Positions 52,589 to 63,692 of a DNA stretch of 64,000 nt are shown here, in pieces. Origin of the DNA: Saussurea involucrata (lineage: Eukaryota; Streptophyta; Magnoliopsida; Asterales; Asteraceae). The first letter of the stretch is position 1. Every line of letters begins with the position of its first letter. The DNA lies in the NCBI GenBank assembly GCA_033807775.1, contig CM066324.1:134841501-134905500 (forward strand). Direction: 5' to 3'. A model generated the notes under the pieces. It ran no database searches and was not told the DNA's origin. It saw only the letters and a list, made by a program, of their open reading frames with translations. The position numbers and the translations under genes are program-made.

Positions 52589-52640
52589 ACATCTGGAATT
52601 CACCATTTTTTGTTGTGAAGCTTCAGCTGTAGTTACAAAC

Positions 52641-53289
52641 CAAAAAATTCAAAAAGGCGGTATATATAGACCCTAGTTAATGGTGAAATTAAGTTGTTGC
52701 AACTTATACAAGAAAAGTCGAAGGAAACTGACTGCAATAGATTCTCAACATTGATAAAGGAAGAAGCACCTTATGCTTCTTTTTGGGTCGGTTTACCTTC
52801 ATACTAGTCCCTTGTCAGTATTTTGCGTTCAGTTACATACTTATTGGTTTACCTTCACAGACACATTTTGGGGTTAGATTTGGCACTCACAATATTCATC
52901 ATTTTTATACTAATGAGATAGGACTAGTTTCATCTCACTGCCACTATGCCATAACAAAGCCAATAGCTTTTCCTAAGGATCATGTTGATTTTAATGTTTT
53001 AGAGCAGGGATGGAACCTATTATTATTGATACCTATCATCTATCTACTGCCTTGGAATTAGAATCCGGCCTATTGCACAACAACTATATATGCTCTGATA
53101 TCACCTACCTGTCCCTCTTGCTGTCAGCCTAACAACCATGGTTATAAATACATATCTACTATTTCAACACGCCATGTGGAGTCATTTGAAGTGGTATGTT
53201 TACCATTGACTTTGTGGCATTCAGAAGTTGTAGCTTATTGTTAACTCTACATTTGAAAATAAATGAAGAGTGGCAAACACCCCCCATAG
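52641..53289. other. Intergenic, no recognised gene
   Basis: A 92-codon frame at 52783-53061 has no recognisable domain and is probably fortuitous. GCTCTGATATCACC near 53092 looks like a decayed copia primer-binding site on the minus strand. Confidence 0.4.
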
Positions 53290-53934
53290 TGTTGGGGAAT
53301 TTCAGAAAATCGATGGAGAAATAGAGTGATGATTAGAACTTGGATAAAGAACAGAGATCGTGTGAGAGCTCGTTTTCCTTAAGTGATATTTCGACCCTAT
53401 TCTGCCCGGGTATCACGAAATTCACTTGAGGATAATCTCGGTTCTCAGTTATCGGTTTAGGCAGAAATCGACACATGTTTAAACACCTTGAGAATCATAA
53501 CCGACACAATATTGATACTGATAATAATATCTCATTAAATGAGATTGATTGTGGATTAAATGTCGACAGTTACAAATGAGAAGAAACCTTTCAGACGTTG
53601 TCTCCGCGCCAGTCAACTGGCGCTAGCATCAGCGTCGACAACATTCCAGAGGCTGGCGCCAGGCATCTGGCTCCGCCATCAGCGCCGACAACATTCCAGA
53701 GCCTGGCGCCAGTCTTGGTGCCAGCCGCCAGCACTGGCCCCGACACCCAGTTCATAAGAACACTTTGTAACTTGTCAATCTTAACCGTCCAACAATCCCG
53801 GGTTCTAGTTAGCTTACACGAGGGTGCACTCCACACCTCCTAACTCATGTTATAGCTTAGCTAACAACCCCATTATTATCTTTGTGAATCAAATTACACA
53901 AAATGAACCGATGATTTCACTAAAATCACCAACA
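53290..53934 (-). repeat. 3' LTR of the decayed copia element
   Basis: 645 bp, TGTTGGGG to CCAACA on the plus strand. It contains the GC-rich palindrome cluster (GGCGCCAG, 53620-53730), partly mutated compared with the other LTR. The adjoining 53935-54445 is the element's 3' untranslated region, with no gene. Confidence 0.9.
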
Positions 53935-54445
53935 TTCCTCCCCTATTTTAGTGCAATCCTTGATTCACAAAAGAAATATTCAATATAGAAAAACAAACTC
54001 ATGCATAAATGAAAATATCTAGAAGATTGAATTTCCATCTTAGTACATTACACATTTCAAATACTCGAGAATCCGGGTGTCCTATGGATTGAACCCTTCA
54101 ACCCATTTGAGTACTAGAAGATAACATCCACATGAATTTAAATGATTCTCTAAAGTTTAAACTTGACACTATACAAGCCATGTGTCCTTATCCATTCGTG
54201 AGTGCATCAAAGCCAAGTCCAAGCTTCTTGAAGCGGCCACACTTCACACTCATATAGATAGTTCTTTTCATCATGCACCTGCACATGCATTTTTACAAAA
54301 GAACAATTACCTCCTTCACTTGCAGTACCAAGCACATACCGTGGGATGATCATCTTGTGCTCCAATCCCTTAGAGTGAGATTTCACATTGAATTCAACTT
54401 CTAATGTTGTATTAGAAGGGAATTGGGTATCTCACTATTAGAGAT

Positions 54446-55261
54446 TTAGATGGACTTTAATCCCATCCCTATCACCGACTTGTGTACCAAGTCCCTAGCT
54501 AACCCCTTCGTCAAGTGGTCTGCTAAATTTTGTTGCGACCGAACAAATTCAACTGAAATCACCCCATTTGTGATTAGCTCACGAATCATGCTATGTCTAA
54601 CACCTAAGTGTCTAGACTTGCCATTATATACTTGACTATAAGCTTTAGCCAAAGTAGCTGCACTATCACAACAGATAGAAATGGGTGATATTGGTTTCGG
54701 CCATAATGGAATTTCATGGACCAAATTCCTTAGCCATTCCGCCTCTTTACCGGCAGCAGCTAATGCCACAAATTCCGAATCCATAGTCGAACTCGTGATG
54801 CAAGTTTGCTTCTTGGAAGCCCATGAGATGGCACCTCCCCCAAGCAAGTACACCCAACCACTCGTAGAAGAGTGGTCTTCCAAATTGGTAATCCAACTTG
54901 CATCCGAATATCCCTCCAATATCGAAGGAAACCCGACATATGACAAACCATAATCAATGATTTTCTTCAAGTATTTGAATACTCGTCTTATCACTTGCCA
55001 ATGATGAATACTAGGATTACTAGTAAACCTACTAAATTTTCCTATGGCAAAAGAAAAATCCGGCCTAGTGCTTGTCATGGCATACATCAAGCATCTAATA
55101 GCCTTTGAGTACTCGAGTTGTGTCACCGCTTCACCCGAGTTGGGCATAAGCTTCACACTCGGATCCCATGGAGTACTCACCGGAGAACAATCAAAGCAAT
55201 TAAATTTCTTTAATATTTTCTCAATGTAATGAGACTGTAATTGCAATCCCTTTGTTCTCAC
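54446..55261 (-). pseudogene. Copia RT C-terminus and RNase H
   Basis: 271 codons: the end of the RT (YIEKILKKFNCFDCSPVSTP, SRFTSNPSIHHWQVIRRVFK) and the copia RNase H (EGYSDASWITN, SWASKKQTCITSSTMDSEF, DHLTKGL). RNase H catalytic acidic residues appear present. The frame is separated from the upstream RT by a stop/frameshift near 55260, so it is not translatable as part of pol. Confidence 0.85.
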
Positions 55262-55369
55262 GCTTGATTATTATTCCAAGGATCACCTTCGCCTCTCCCA
55301 TATCTTTCATGGAGAAACTTAACGACAAAAACTCTTTGGTTTTTCCAACTTGATTTTGGTCGGTGCCAA

Positions 55370-55843
55370 AGATCAACATGTCGTCAACCTATAAGCAAAT
55401 GATTACACCATTACCGGATGAGTCAAATTTGCTATATACACACACTTGTCCGCTTGGTTTATCATAAAACCGTTGGACAAAATAACCTCATCAAATTTTT
55501 TATGCCATTGTTTGGGTGCTTGTTTCAGTCCATACAATGATTTTACAAGTTTACACACCTTATGCTCCATCCCGGGCATAACAAAACCTTCCGGTTGTTT
55601 CATGTAAACCTCCTCCAAGTCACCATTCAAGAATGCCGTTTTGACATCCATTTGGTGAATCACTAAATTGTGGATAGCTTCTAAGGCTATCAACAATCTA
55701 ATCGTGGAGATCCTTGCTACCGGGGCATAAGTATCAAAATAATTGATGCCTTCATGTTGCCTAAAGCCTTGGATTACTAATCGAGCTTTGAACTTGTCGA
55801 TTGATCCATCGCTTTCATCTTGCTTTTGAAGATGCACTTGCAT
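55370..55843 (-). pseudogene. Copia reverse transcriptase fragment with stop in the catalytic motif
   Basis: It contains KARLVIQGFRQHEGINYFDT, IHQMDVKTAFLNGDLEEVYM and LYGLKQAPKQWHKKFDE. About 10 codons beyond the end of the open frame the catalytic YVDD region reads stop-VDDMLIFGTD (near 55386): the Tyr codon has become TAG. The frame had already shifted shortly before. The enzyme is dead. Confidence 0.85.
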
Positions 55844-56724
55844 CCCAAAGGTTTACAGCCCGGTGGCAAGTCCGATAATACCCAAGTATTACTCCCCATG
55901 ATGGAGTCCATCTCATCATTTATTTCTTCTTTCCAGAAAGCAACATCTTGAGACTTCATAGCCTCATCAAATGATTTTGGATCCTCCTCAATACTATAAC
56001 AGTAAAGGAATTGAGATCCAATCTCATCTCTTGATCCCTCTACCAAGTATACTTGGAAATCGGGACCAAAGGATTTTTCAATCCTTCCTCTTTTGCTCCT
56101 TCGAAGCATCGGAGATTCGGTTGGAACAATTGCTTGTTCTTCAACCTCACTAGTTCCACTAGTACTTGGAACTATGTCCTTCGGCCTAGGTATTGAAGAG
56201 AACCTAGTCTCATCAAATAATGCATCTCTCGATTCTATAATGGTGTGAATCGCTATAGAATCATTAGGTTCAATAACATATAACCTATAGGCTTTGGAAT
56301 GCTCGGCATATCCAACAAAGATGCAGTCAATACCTTTCTCACCCAAAGTTTTCCTTTTGGGTTCGGATATGCGAACAACCGCCCGACAACCCCAAACTCG
56401 AATATAACTCAAGTTAGGCCTTTTCTTGAACCAAAGTTCATACGGGTTAATCTTGTTCCTTTTATTGGGAACTCGATTTAATAAGTAACAAGCCGTTAGC
56501 ATGGCTTCACCCCAAAATCCATCACTCAATCTCGAGTAGGATAACATAGAGTTCACCATTTCTTTGAGAACTCTATTTTTCCGTTTCGCCACACCATTTT
56601 GTTGTGGTGTATAAGGCGCCGTAGTCTCATGAATGATTCCTACAGATTGGAAAAACATGGGGTCGTAAAACTCCCCACCACGATCGGTGCGTAAACATTT
56701 TATAAAGCAATTCATTTGCAACAT
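55777..56724 (-). pseudogene. Copia integrase C-terminal half and linker to RT
   Basis: It carries the integrase core end (RTDRGGEFYDPMFFQSVGI and PYTPQQNGVAKRKNRVLKEM; the usual VERKNR is AKRKNR), the GKGI-like IRVWGCRA block and the RT N-terminus (WKEEINDEMDSIMGSNTW). The zinc-binding domain and first catalytic Asp are missing, because the sequence joins protease-linker to this point by an internal deletion near 56725. Confidence 0.83.
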
Positions 56725-57523
56725 AAACAGAATTTAAAACAAAACTCTTTTTATTTAAATTTAACATAAACATATTATTCAACATACAACCGAATCCTGC
56801 AAAGGAGCCACATTTTGACAAGATAAACTTGTCGGACTCATAAACTTGCCTATATCCTAACTTATTCAAGATACTACAGGAAACCAAATTCTTTCGAACT
56901 TGTGGTACAAACAAAACGCCTAAAAGTTCAATTATTTTGCCAGAACTAAACTCTAGCCTAACTAAGCCACATCCAAGAATAGGAGCACTCGACTCGTTCC
57001 CCATGTGTAGCATGGATCCGTCTTCAACCGGTTCCAAAGAGGTAAACCAACGGCGATCCTTGCACACATGACTTGTAGCACCCGAGTCGATCCACCAAGC
57101 TACATCATCATCCTGCACGTAAAATGATTCGAATATTAGTGGTACACAATTCAAATTTGAATTAAAACCAAAGTCAATAAACTGACCATGTCGTGGGTTT
57201 TGATCCTTGGATCCTTGCCCACTACCACTTGTGCTTGCTCCATTCTTATTCTTGACAACCCGACAACCCCGCTTGAGATAGCCGGTCATACCATAGGTCC
57301 AACAGGTTAATTTAACCTTTTTATTGGGCCCTTTCTTGGCTTTATTGAACTTACGTTTTCCCTTGAAGTTGTTGGACTTTCCCTCTTCCACCATGTTCAC
57401 CGAAGGTGCAGAAACCTCTTTTATTTTAGGTTTCTCAGCCTCTTGCGCCCGAAGAGATTCCTCTATGCGCAAGTGACTACCGAGTTGCACAAGAGACAAC
57501 TCTTCCTTCTTGTGTTTCAACAT
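56627..57523 (-). pseudogene. Copia gag C-terminus and protease
   Basis: 298 codons with a degenerate zinc knuckle (CWTYGMTGYLKRGC; the second Cys and the His are lost). A protease with WWIDSGATSHVC is followed by GNESSAPILGCG and VPQVRKNLVSCSILNKLG. After YVANELLYK the frame diverges from copia homology at the integrase deletion and ends about 30 codons later. Confidence 0.83.
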
Positions 57524-57603
57524 ATGTTTGAAGTCTTTCCAAGAGGGGGCAATTTATCAATAATGCTCGATACGGAGATGGATTCGTCCATCTTAATATT
57601 ATG

Positions 57604-58050
57604 TTAACAATATTGGCCGAGAATGCGTAGGAGCTCATTATATTGCTCCATCACAGGCCTTGAGTCCACCATCTTGTAATTGTTAAAATTACTAACGAGG
57701 AACTTCTTACTAGAAGCATCCTCCGCCATGTATTTGGACTCAAGAGAGTCCCATAGCTCTTTGGCAGATTCAACATTTTGATAAATATCAAAGAGGGAAT
57801 CGCACATACCGTTTAAAACATGGCCACGACAGATGTAGTCGTCGTTCTCCCATTTGCCGCGACGCCGGGTCATCTCTAACGTCTCGTCTTCCATCACCTC
57901 CGGTATCGGAGTGCTTAGCATATACACGACGTTCAAAGTTGTCAACAAGAAGTGCATCTTCTTCTGCCATCTTCGAAAATCAACGCCTTCAAACTTCTCA
58001 AGTTTGGTGAACTTGGTCGTCATATGTCTCACGGACTGATCACTCGCCAT
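57604..58050 (-). pseudogene. Copia gag N-terminal part
   Basis: Starts MASDQSVRHMTTKFTKLEKF at ATG 58048-58050, with the typical Tnt1/Tork Gag opening (FEGVDFRRWQKKMHFLLTTL) and SAKELWDSLESKYM. It stops at 57604; the continuation at 57523 is in another frame, so a base was lost in between (near 57550, in a C/T run). Confidence 0.83.
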
Positions 58051-58066
58051 CTCTCTCACGATGAAC

Positions 58067-58080
58067 AAATATCACTTAAG
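58067..58080 (-). other. Putative self-complementary primer-binding site
   Basis: CTTAAGTGATATTT (minus strand), 2 nt inside the 5' LTR where the primer-binding site should be. It does not match initiator-Met tRNA. Its exact 14-nt complement lies within the LTR at 58171-58184 (also 53378-53391 in the other LTR). The arrangement allows priming by the element's own RNA or a leader hairpin; see findings. Confidence 0.45.
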
Positions 58081-58082
58081 AA

Positions 58083-60080
58083 TATAGGGGAATTTCAGAA
58101 AATCGATGGAGAATTAGAGTGATGATTAGAACTTGGATAAAGAACATAGATCGCGTGAGAGCTCGCTTTCCTTAAGTGATATTTCGACCCTATTCTGCCC
58201 GGGTATCACGAAATTCACTCGAGGATAATCTTGGTTCTCAGTTATCGATTTAGGCAGAAATCGACACATATTTAAACACCTTGAGAATCGTAACCGACAC
58301 AATATTGATACTGATAATAATATCTCATTAAATTAGATTGATTGTGGATTAAATGTCGGCAGTTACAAATGAGAAGAAACCTTTCAGGCGCTGGCGCCAG
58401 TCTCTGCGCCAGTCAACTGGCGCCAGCATCAGCGCTGGCAACCTTCCAGAGGCTGGCGCCAGTCTCCGTGCCAGGCATCTGGCTCCCCCATCAGCACCGA
58501 CAACATTCCAGAGCCTGGCGCCATCCAACTGGCGCCAGACAACTGGCCCTGACGCATAGTTCATAGGAACACTTTGTAACTTGCCAATCTTAACCGTCCA
58601 ACAATCCCAAGTTCTAGTTAGCTTACACGAGTGTGCACTCCACACCTCCTAACTCATGTTATAGCTTAGCTAACAACCCTGTTGGTGCAAGTGTGCCACA
58701 TCTCTATATATTTTATATATTTATTTTGATGATTCCAAACACACCGTATTATTGTTTATCTAACAATTTATCCAAGTGTGCAGTTCTTGAAGAACAACGA
58801 AGATTTTATCTGAAGAGTTCAAGACTGAAGATGCGTCATATTATTTATATTTCACAATGGTGAAAACTCTAAAATAATATACCACTTGGATATTTCAAAA
58901 ACCTTACCCAATACTGTTTTTGAAATAATAAATCTTTAATATATATTTTTATTCAAAAGTTTTTTTATATTATATAAATCTTCCACTTTCTATATTATAT
59001 TATATATATATATACATGACATGCACATCGACACATATATATATATATTACTATTCATCTTCCTTCTCACTATTCATCATCTTCTCACTATTCACTATCA
59101 CTATTCATCTGGGTATTATGGAAGAAAGAAAACTGGTTTGTTTCTCAAATGCTGGATGGTAGTGTGAATGGAGAATGGGTTTAGCTGCTGTTGTTGACAA
59201 TGGAGAAAGAAAGCTAGAAACCCTTCTGCATGTGGTTTGTTGAAGACATTTGATGAAGATAGCTTGTGGAGGAAAGTCTTGTAAGCATTAATGAGGATGG
59301 CAAAGAAGTCTTTCTGCTAACTGATTGTGTTGACAATAACTATGTGAAAGGAACTCAAAAATGCTGCTGTGAGACTTCTGGGTTTTGGCAGCTAAGTCCA
59401 AGAAGAAGCTGCAGTGAACAGTGTTTCTCAATTTTCCTCCTTTTCACATGCAACGGATCTGTTCTCTTCTTGGCTATATATATTGAAGCTTTGCATGAGG
59501 AAAGACAAGATCAGAGCTCACAACAACTACAAGAGAGTTCTACTCCATATCTCATCATTCCATAACCCAACTCTTTTAAGATATATTTTTTGGGATAATA
59601 CCAACTCTCAAAAACATCCGAGTGATATATATATTTACAAGTGTTATTACCATTGAGAAATATACCACCTTGTAAGTGTTTGAATTGAGTGAGTGATCCA
59701 CGATCTCAAGCTCCAGCAAGAGATATTCATTATTATTGTATCAAGGTTTGTGTTCTACCACAAAGAACACTTATAGTGGATCGTGTAGAGAAGTGTCTCG
59801 AAAAGTGGATTAGCCAATTTGTTGGTGAACCACTTCCCAAATATCTGTGTCGGTATCATTTTTCTCTACCCTTATCTTTTTATATTCCGCTGTGCATTTA
59901 AATATATATGTTTATATTTTATACTGTATTTTATATCGTATTTATTTATAAAAAGAATTTTTGAAAGTAAAAGATTTAAATACAACCTTACCCCCCCTAG
60001 GTTGTCTAACAAACCCTATTATTATCTTTGTGAATCCAATTACACAAAATGAACCGATGATTTAACTAAAATCACCAACA
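58083..60080 (-). repeat. 5' LTR of the decayed copia element, interrupted
   Basis: 58083-58679 and 60012-60080 together match the left LTR (about 660 bp without the insert). The inner end reads TATAGGGG instead of TGTTGGGG. GGCGCC palindromes begin at 58393, 58419, 58455, 58517 and 58531, several within CTGGCGCCAG. A solo LTR occupies 58680-60011. Confidence 0.9.
58680..60011 (+). mobile_element. Solo LTR related to the nested copia at 7-12 kb
   Basis: 1332 bp, starting TGTTGGTGCAAG and ending GTTGTCTAACA, flanked by AACCC on both sides (58675-58679 and 60012-60016). Its outer ~200 bp on each side match the LTRs of the nested copia element in opposite orientation. The central part differs: it lacks the GGTATACC cluster and has repeated CACTATTCATC phrases (59045-59110). 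There is no internal region, the mark of LTR-LTR recombination. The ORFs within (for example 59266-59565) have no recognisable domain. Confidence 0.9.
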
Positions 60081-62096
60081 CATAGGAAGGAAATTAAAGA
60101 AAGAAACACAAATAAAGACAAAACAAAAGCAAAAGATGAAATATGATTGATAGGAAAAGAGGATTGTCCATATACAACCACTAAAGAGAGAAACAAATTT
60201 CTTAGAAGAAACATGAAGTAAACAAGAAACAAACATAATTGGTAATAAAAGAAGATTCCAGAAGTTAACACTCTTCATAGAGATAAACATAAATTGAAGA
60301 ACAAACAAGTTACTACTCTACATAAATTGAAGCTTGCCTAAAGTGAAAACATAACTGAGACCTCCTTCTAGACCAGCAAATGAAACTCAATCAGAAATTA
60401 AACAAAATCAACAAAACTAAAAACCTGTCGACATAGCTTCACAAAAAAATTGGGCAAAATCGCATAACAACAATAAGAGATTACTCTGAAATCGTTTGTT
60501 TCTGCTAACTGATTCAGAAATCAACCGACCGATGAAATCGTTCGTTGTAGAACTAATCACGACGTCGAGATCTTGGATGAAATTGTTCGTTGTAGAGCTA
60601 ATCACGACGTGGAGAGCCTGGATGAAGTCGTTTGAGTAATTTGTTGTTTGATTAATTTGTTGTTAATCATTAGAGTGTTTGTTTTCTCGATTGTGGTTGA
60701 TTATGTTGAAATCTTCTTGAAAACCTAAATAAAAATGGAGTTGTACGGAAGAAACGGGTCACAGACGGATCATAGCCAACAATCCGAATGGATACAACCG
60801 GGGCCTGAAACGGGACTTCAAGGTAAGGCTTTCATGGCTTAGCATTTATAGTTTGACATTGTTGAAGATTTCTTTAGGATTTTGAATAATGTACCAACTT
60901 TCATTTTTTGTACAATCAATTCTAAGGGTTACAGTTTATTTTACTTCACAAAATGGACTGATCAGACCAAAATTTAACAATTCATTATATTGTATATGTT
61001 TTTTTATGAAATTTTAATTTATAGTAAATGTTGGAAAAACAATTAAATTAAGTAAAGTAAAATTTTAATTTATAATAAATGTTAGAAAAACAATTAAATT
61101 AAGTAAAGTAAAATTTTAAGTTATTATAAATGTTGGAAAAGCATTAATACTTCACTTAATTTAATTTATAATAAATGTTGTATTATATGAAAATGAAAAA
61201 TCTCGTTCTATAACATCAATCGTCTCTCCCAGGAAGGCAGATTAATTCTATACGCGGATATATACATTCCGACGTAATTGATACGACATCCTCGAAAACA
61301 TGGTAAATTCCTTTACATTAATTCACTTCTTAATACCAATTTCAACTTAAATCTTCCAAGCACGATTGAGTAGTACCCTGACCGTGTTGAAATCGTCCAA
61401 CTCGATGATTCCAATTGAGAGATTCGATCTTACCCCAGACTCTCCTTTGAACATCATTATAACCACATGAATCCATGTCATGCTGATCATCCATCTTGTA
61501 ACAGAACCACCACTACTTTCATTGTCATCACAACCCCTTTCTTTCTTTGTCAAATGGCGATGAACTCGTACAAGAATGGCCGGAAAGTTGGTTGTAGTTT
61601 TCGTCATCGTTTGTAGACCCCTTGTAAGAAAACTTTGTACTCACTTCATGTTCTCCGGCCACATCTAAACACTCACCGTCACCTTAATCCATCTTCGATT
61701 CTTCAAAAGGTCGACTTCTATTTCGATCTCTAAGGGTTTTTAATTTTTTCTTGAAATGGGTCTTGTTGTTTGATCATCATATTTCATGGCATTGGGATTT
61801 AATTTCTTCATGATTTGTGCGGGGTTTGAAATAACTTTTTTAAAAACTTGTTTGGTGGAGATATGAGAGGCCATATTGTTGAAGATTTTAGGATTTAGGT
61901 ATATGGTAGAGAGAGGGTGAGTGAGGAGACCTATAATAGAAAGAAATGTAATATTTTAGGATTAATTAATTTAATTAGAATTTATATTGATTATCTTAAA
62001 TGTGCGGTTCATATTGGATCTCACAGTTATCACAAACTAATCAGTTCTCATTTTATTAGAATTCATAAGGGTTTTTTCCATGATTGATTAATTAAA

Positions 62097-62137
<41 letters not shown>
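60081..62137. other. Intergenic, no recognised gene
   Basis: Mostly AT-rich. Short repeats include AATTAAATTAAGTAAAGTAAAATTTTAA-like units at 61030-61115 and a duplicated TGAA-TCGTTCGTTGTAGA phrase near 60532 and 60580. A weak 86-codon minus frame at 61347-61607 is not recognisable. An (AT)n tract is at 62101-62134. Confidence 0.45.
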
Positions 62138-62395
62138 TGCGTTTCATTTACAAACCAAATAGTTTGTACAAACTTTGCAAACCACTATATTAGAAAACAA
62201 TAGATATATTTATGGACAATTATCATGATTCATTAATTAGAATTGAGATATATATGGAATATGATAGGTTCATTAATTACGATCATGCAATTAGATTAGG
62301 AAACATAATAAAATCAAATATGTATTAGACTTGATAAACGGCTAAGATTGGTTTGCAAAGTTTGTACAAACTGTTTGGTTTGTAAATGAAACACA
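62138..62395. mobile_element. MITE with 44-bp terminal inverted repeats
   Basis: GTTTCATTTACAAACCAAAT plus the next 24 bp at 62141-62184 recur in reverse complement at 62349-62392 with one mismatch; allowing one more, the arms extend to 62138 and 62395. The interior is ~160 bp AT-rich. It is inserted beside an (AT)n tract, so the target duplication is not readable and the superfamily is open. Confidence 0.82.
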
Positions 62396-62622
62396 AATAT
62401 AAAAATATTTGTTTACATGAGAACCAAATATGTTACAAACCCATGAGAATCAATATAAAAATATTTGTTTACATGATTTTTTTTATCAAAACCTATGATT
62501 TAAGATATTGTTACACATATGTTCGTGTTCACCTTGTAAAAAGATTAAATGTGAAAAATGAGTTTTGTTTCACCTAGTGAAATGAAAAATACTCGTAGAA
62601 AAATTCACACGGTGAAACAACT
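62396..62622. other. AT-rich spacer, nothing recognised
   Basis: No gene or repeat except GTGAAA/GTGAAACAA phrases around 62550-62620. Confidence 0.4.
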
Positions 62623-63289
62623 TGTTAGTGAACATTTTATATTGTACCAAGTAGAGGGGCTATTTATGTATTTATGCAAACTTGTGTTAAGTATAAATAG
62701 CTAGCTAATTTCCTCTTTGGGAATTAGGTCATCCATTTCACATAGTAGCCACACACACTAGCATTGTATCTCAATCCATTGTGAGTTATTGATTATCATT
62801 TGAATATAGAGATGACTTCCTTTGATGTTATGTTTGCATATTGATTACTTTTTCTGGGATCTCAATTGGTATCAGAGCAGTATATCATTCAGATCAGATT
62901 AAGATATTGGTGGTTTTTGCAAAGTTGAGTGTTCTTCATATTTTTCATCATTTTTGATTGATTTTGATGATTTGAGTCCTTAAAATGGATTAGAATTGAT
63001 CAAGGAGTGTTAGTACCTGAGTGATTTCCTTCCGCAAAATCACAAGGTTTTTGGCTCAGTTTTTGCAAATACACATTTTCGGACTTTTATTTGCTGCACT
63101 CTGTTTTGCATCGAAAAACCATTTTCTGTTAGTTTTTGGACAAAACTCGAAGCATTAAAGTTTTCCAGAATACTCTCACGAACCTGTGTACCAAATTTTA
63201 GATCAATCTGATAAGTTTTGAAGAATTGACTCAAGAACACTTGAATCTTCATACTTATCTCAACCCTCAGTGTTCATCATTATCACAGC

Positions 63290-63625
63290 TTTATATCGCA
63301 ACTGCCACCTGCGATAAGACCTCTTTTATCGCAACATTCTCTCCGTGAATAGTACTTTATCGCAACAGCCTATTGCGATAAGAAGATCTTATCGCAACTT
63401 TCTTCGTTTGAACAGTAACTTATCGCAACCTATAGTTACGATAAGATCCAATTTGCCTTGTATTGCAACCTCAATATTGCGACAAGTTTTTCAGTTGAGA
63501 TAAAGTGTTAGTTGAGCTAAACCCTTGGTTGCGACAAGATAGTGGTTGCGACAAGAAAGTAGTTGAGACATGCTTTGAGTTGAGATAAGTCAGTGGGTTG
63601 AGACAACTTTGTGTTGAGATAAAAG
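63290..63625 (+). repeat. Leader with TTATCGCAA/TTGCGATAA stem-loops
   Basis: TTATCGCAA-cagccta-TTGCGATAA (63357-63381) and CTTATCGCAACC...GTTACGATAAG (about 63418-63445) alternate with GAATAGTAC and GAACAGTAAC spacers. GTTGAGACAA/GTTGCGACAAG phrases follow. Same layout as the leader of the giant copia element but with different outer stem pairs. Confidence 0.7.
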
Positions 63626-63692
63626 ATTGTGTAACAATTATATCCTAATCAGATCAGAAAGATACTCAAAGATCATTTACAAGTTTTTCAAT

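Larger units (their letters stand above)
48620..52640. repeat. Segmental duplication, copy 2 (SPH copy C block)
   Basis: Counterpart of 44395-47600, carrying the intact SPH gene, the CACTA end at 50124 and, uniquely, the MITE at 52481-52588. Copy 2 retains about 1.7 kb (50513-52221) that copy 1 lost. Confidence 0.85.
53290..60080 (-). mobile_element. Decayed Tork/Tnt1-like copia retrotransposon
   Basis: LTRs at 53290-53934 and 58083-60080 (the latter split by a solo LTR) are flanked by the perfect duplication CATAG (53285-53289 and 60081-60085). A polypurine tract (TAGGGGAGGAA on the minus strand) beside the left LTR sets the orientation. Gag, protease, partial integrase, RT and RNase H follow from right to left, broken by frameshifts, stops and a deletion of most of the integrase. 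The 5' leader is only about 32 nt. The LTRs differ by many substitutions and indels, so this insertion is older than those at 7-12 and 26-40 kb. Confidence 0.93.

Noticed and set aside
52783..53061. 92-codon ORF as a membrane protein gene
   Set aside because: No homology recognised, no promoter or gene context, and composition consistent with chance in AT-rich DNA.
58633..59901. Several ORFs of 70-99 codons around 59 kb as small genes
   Set aside because: They all lie within the solo LTR 58680-60011, which is non-coding; no domains.
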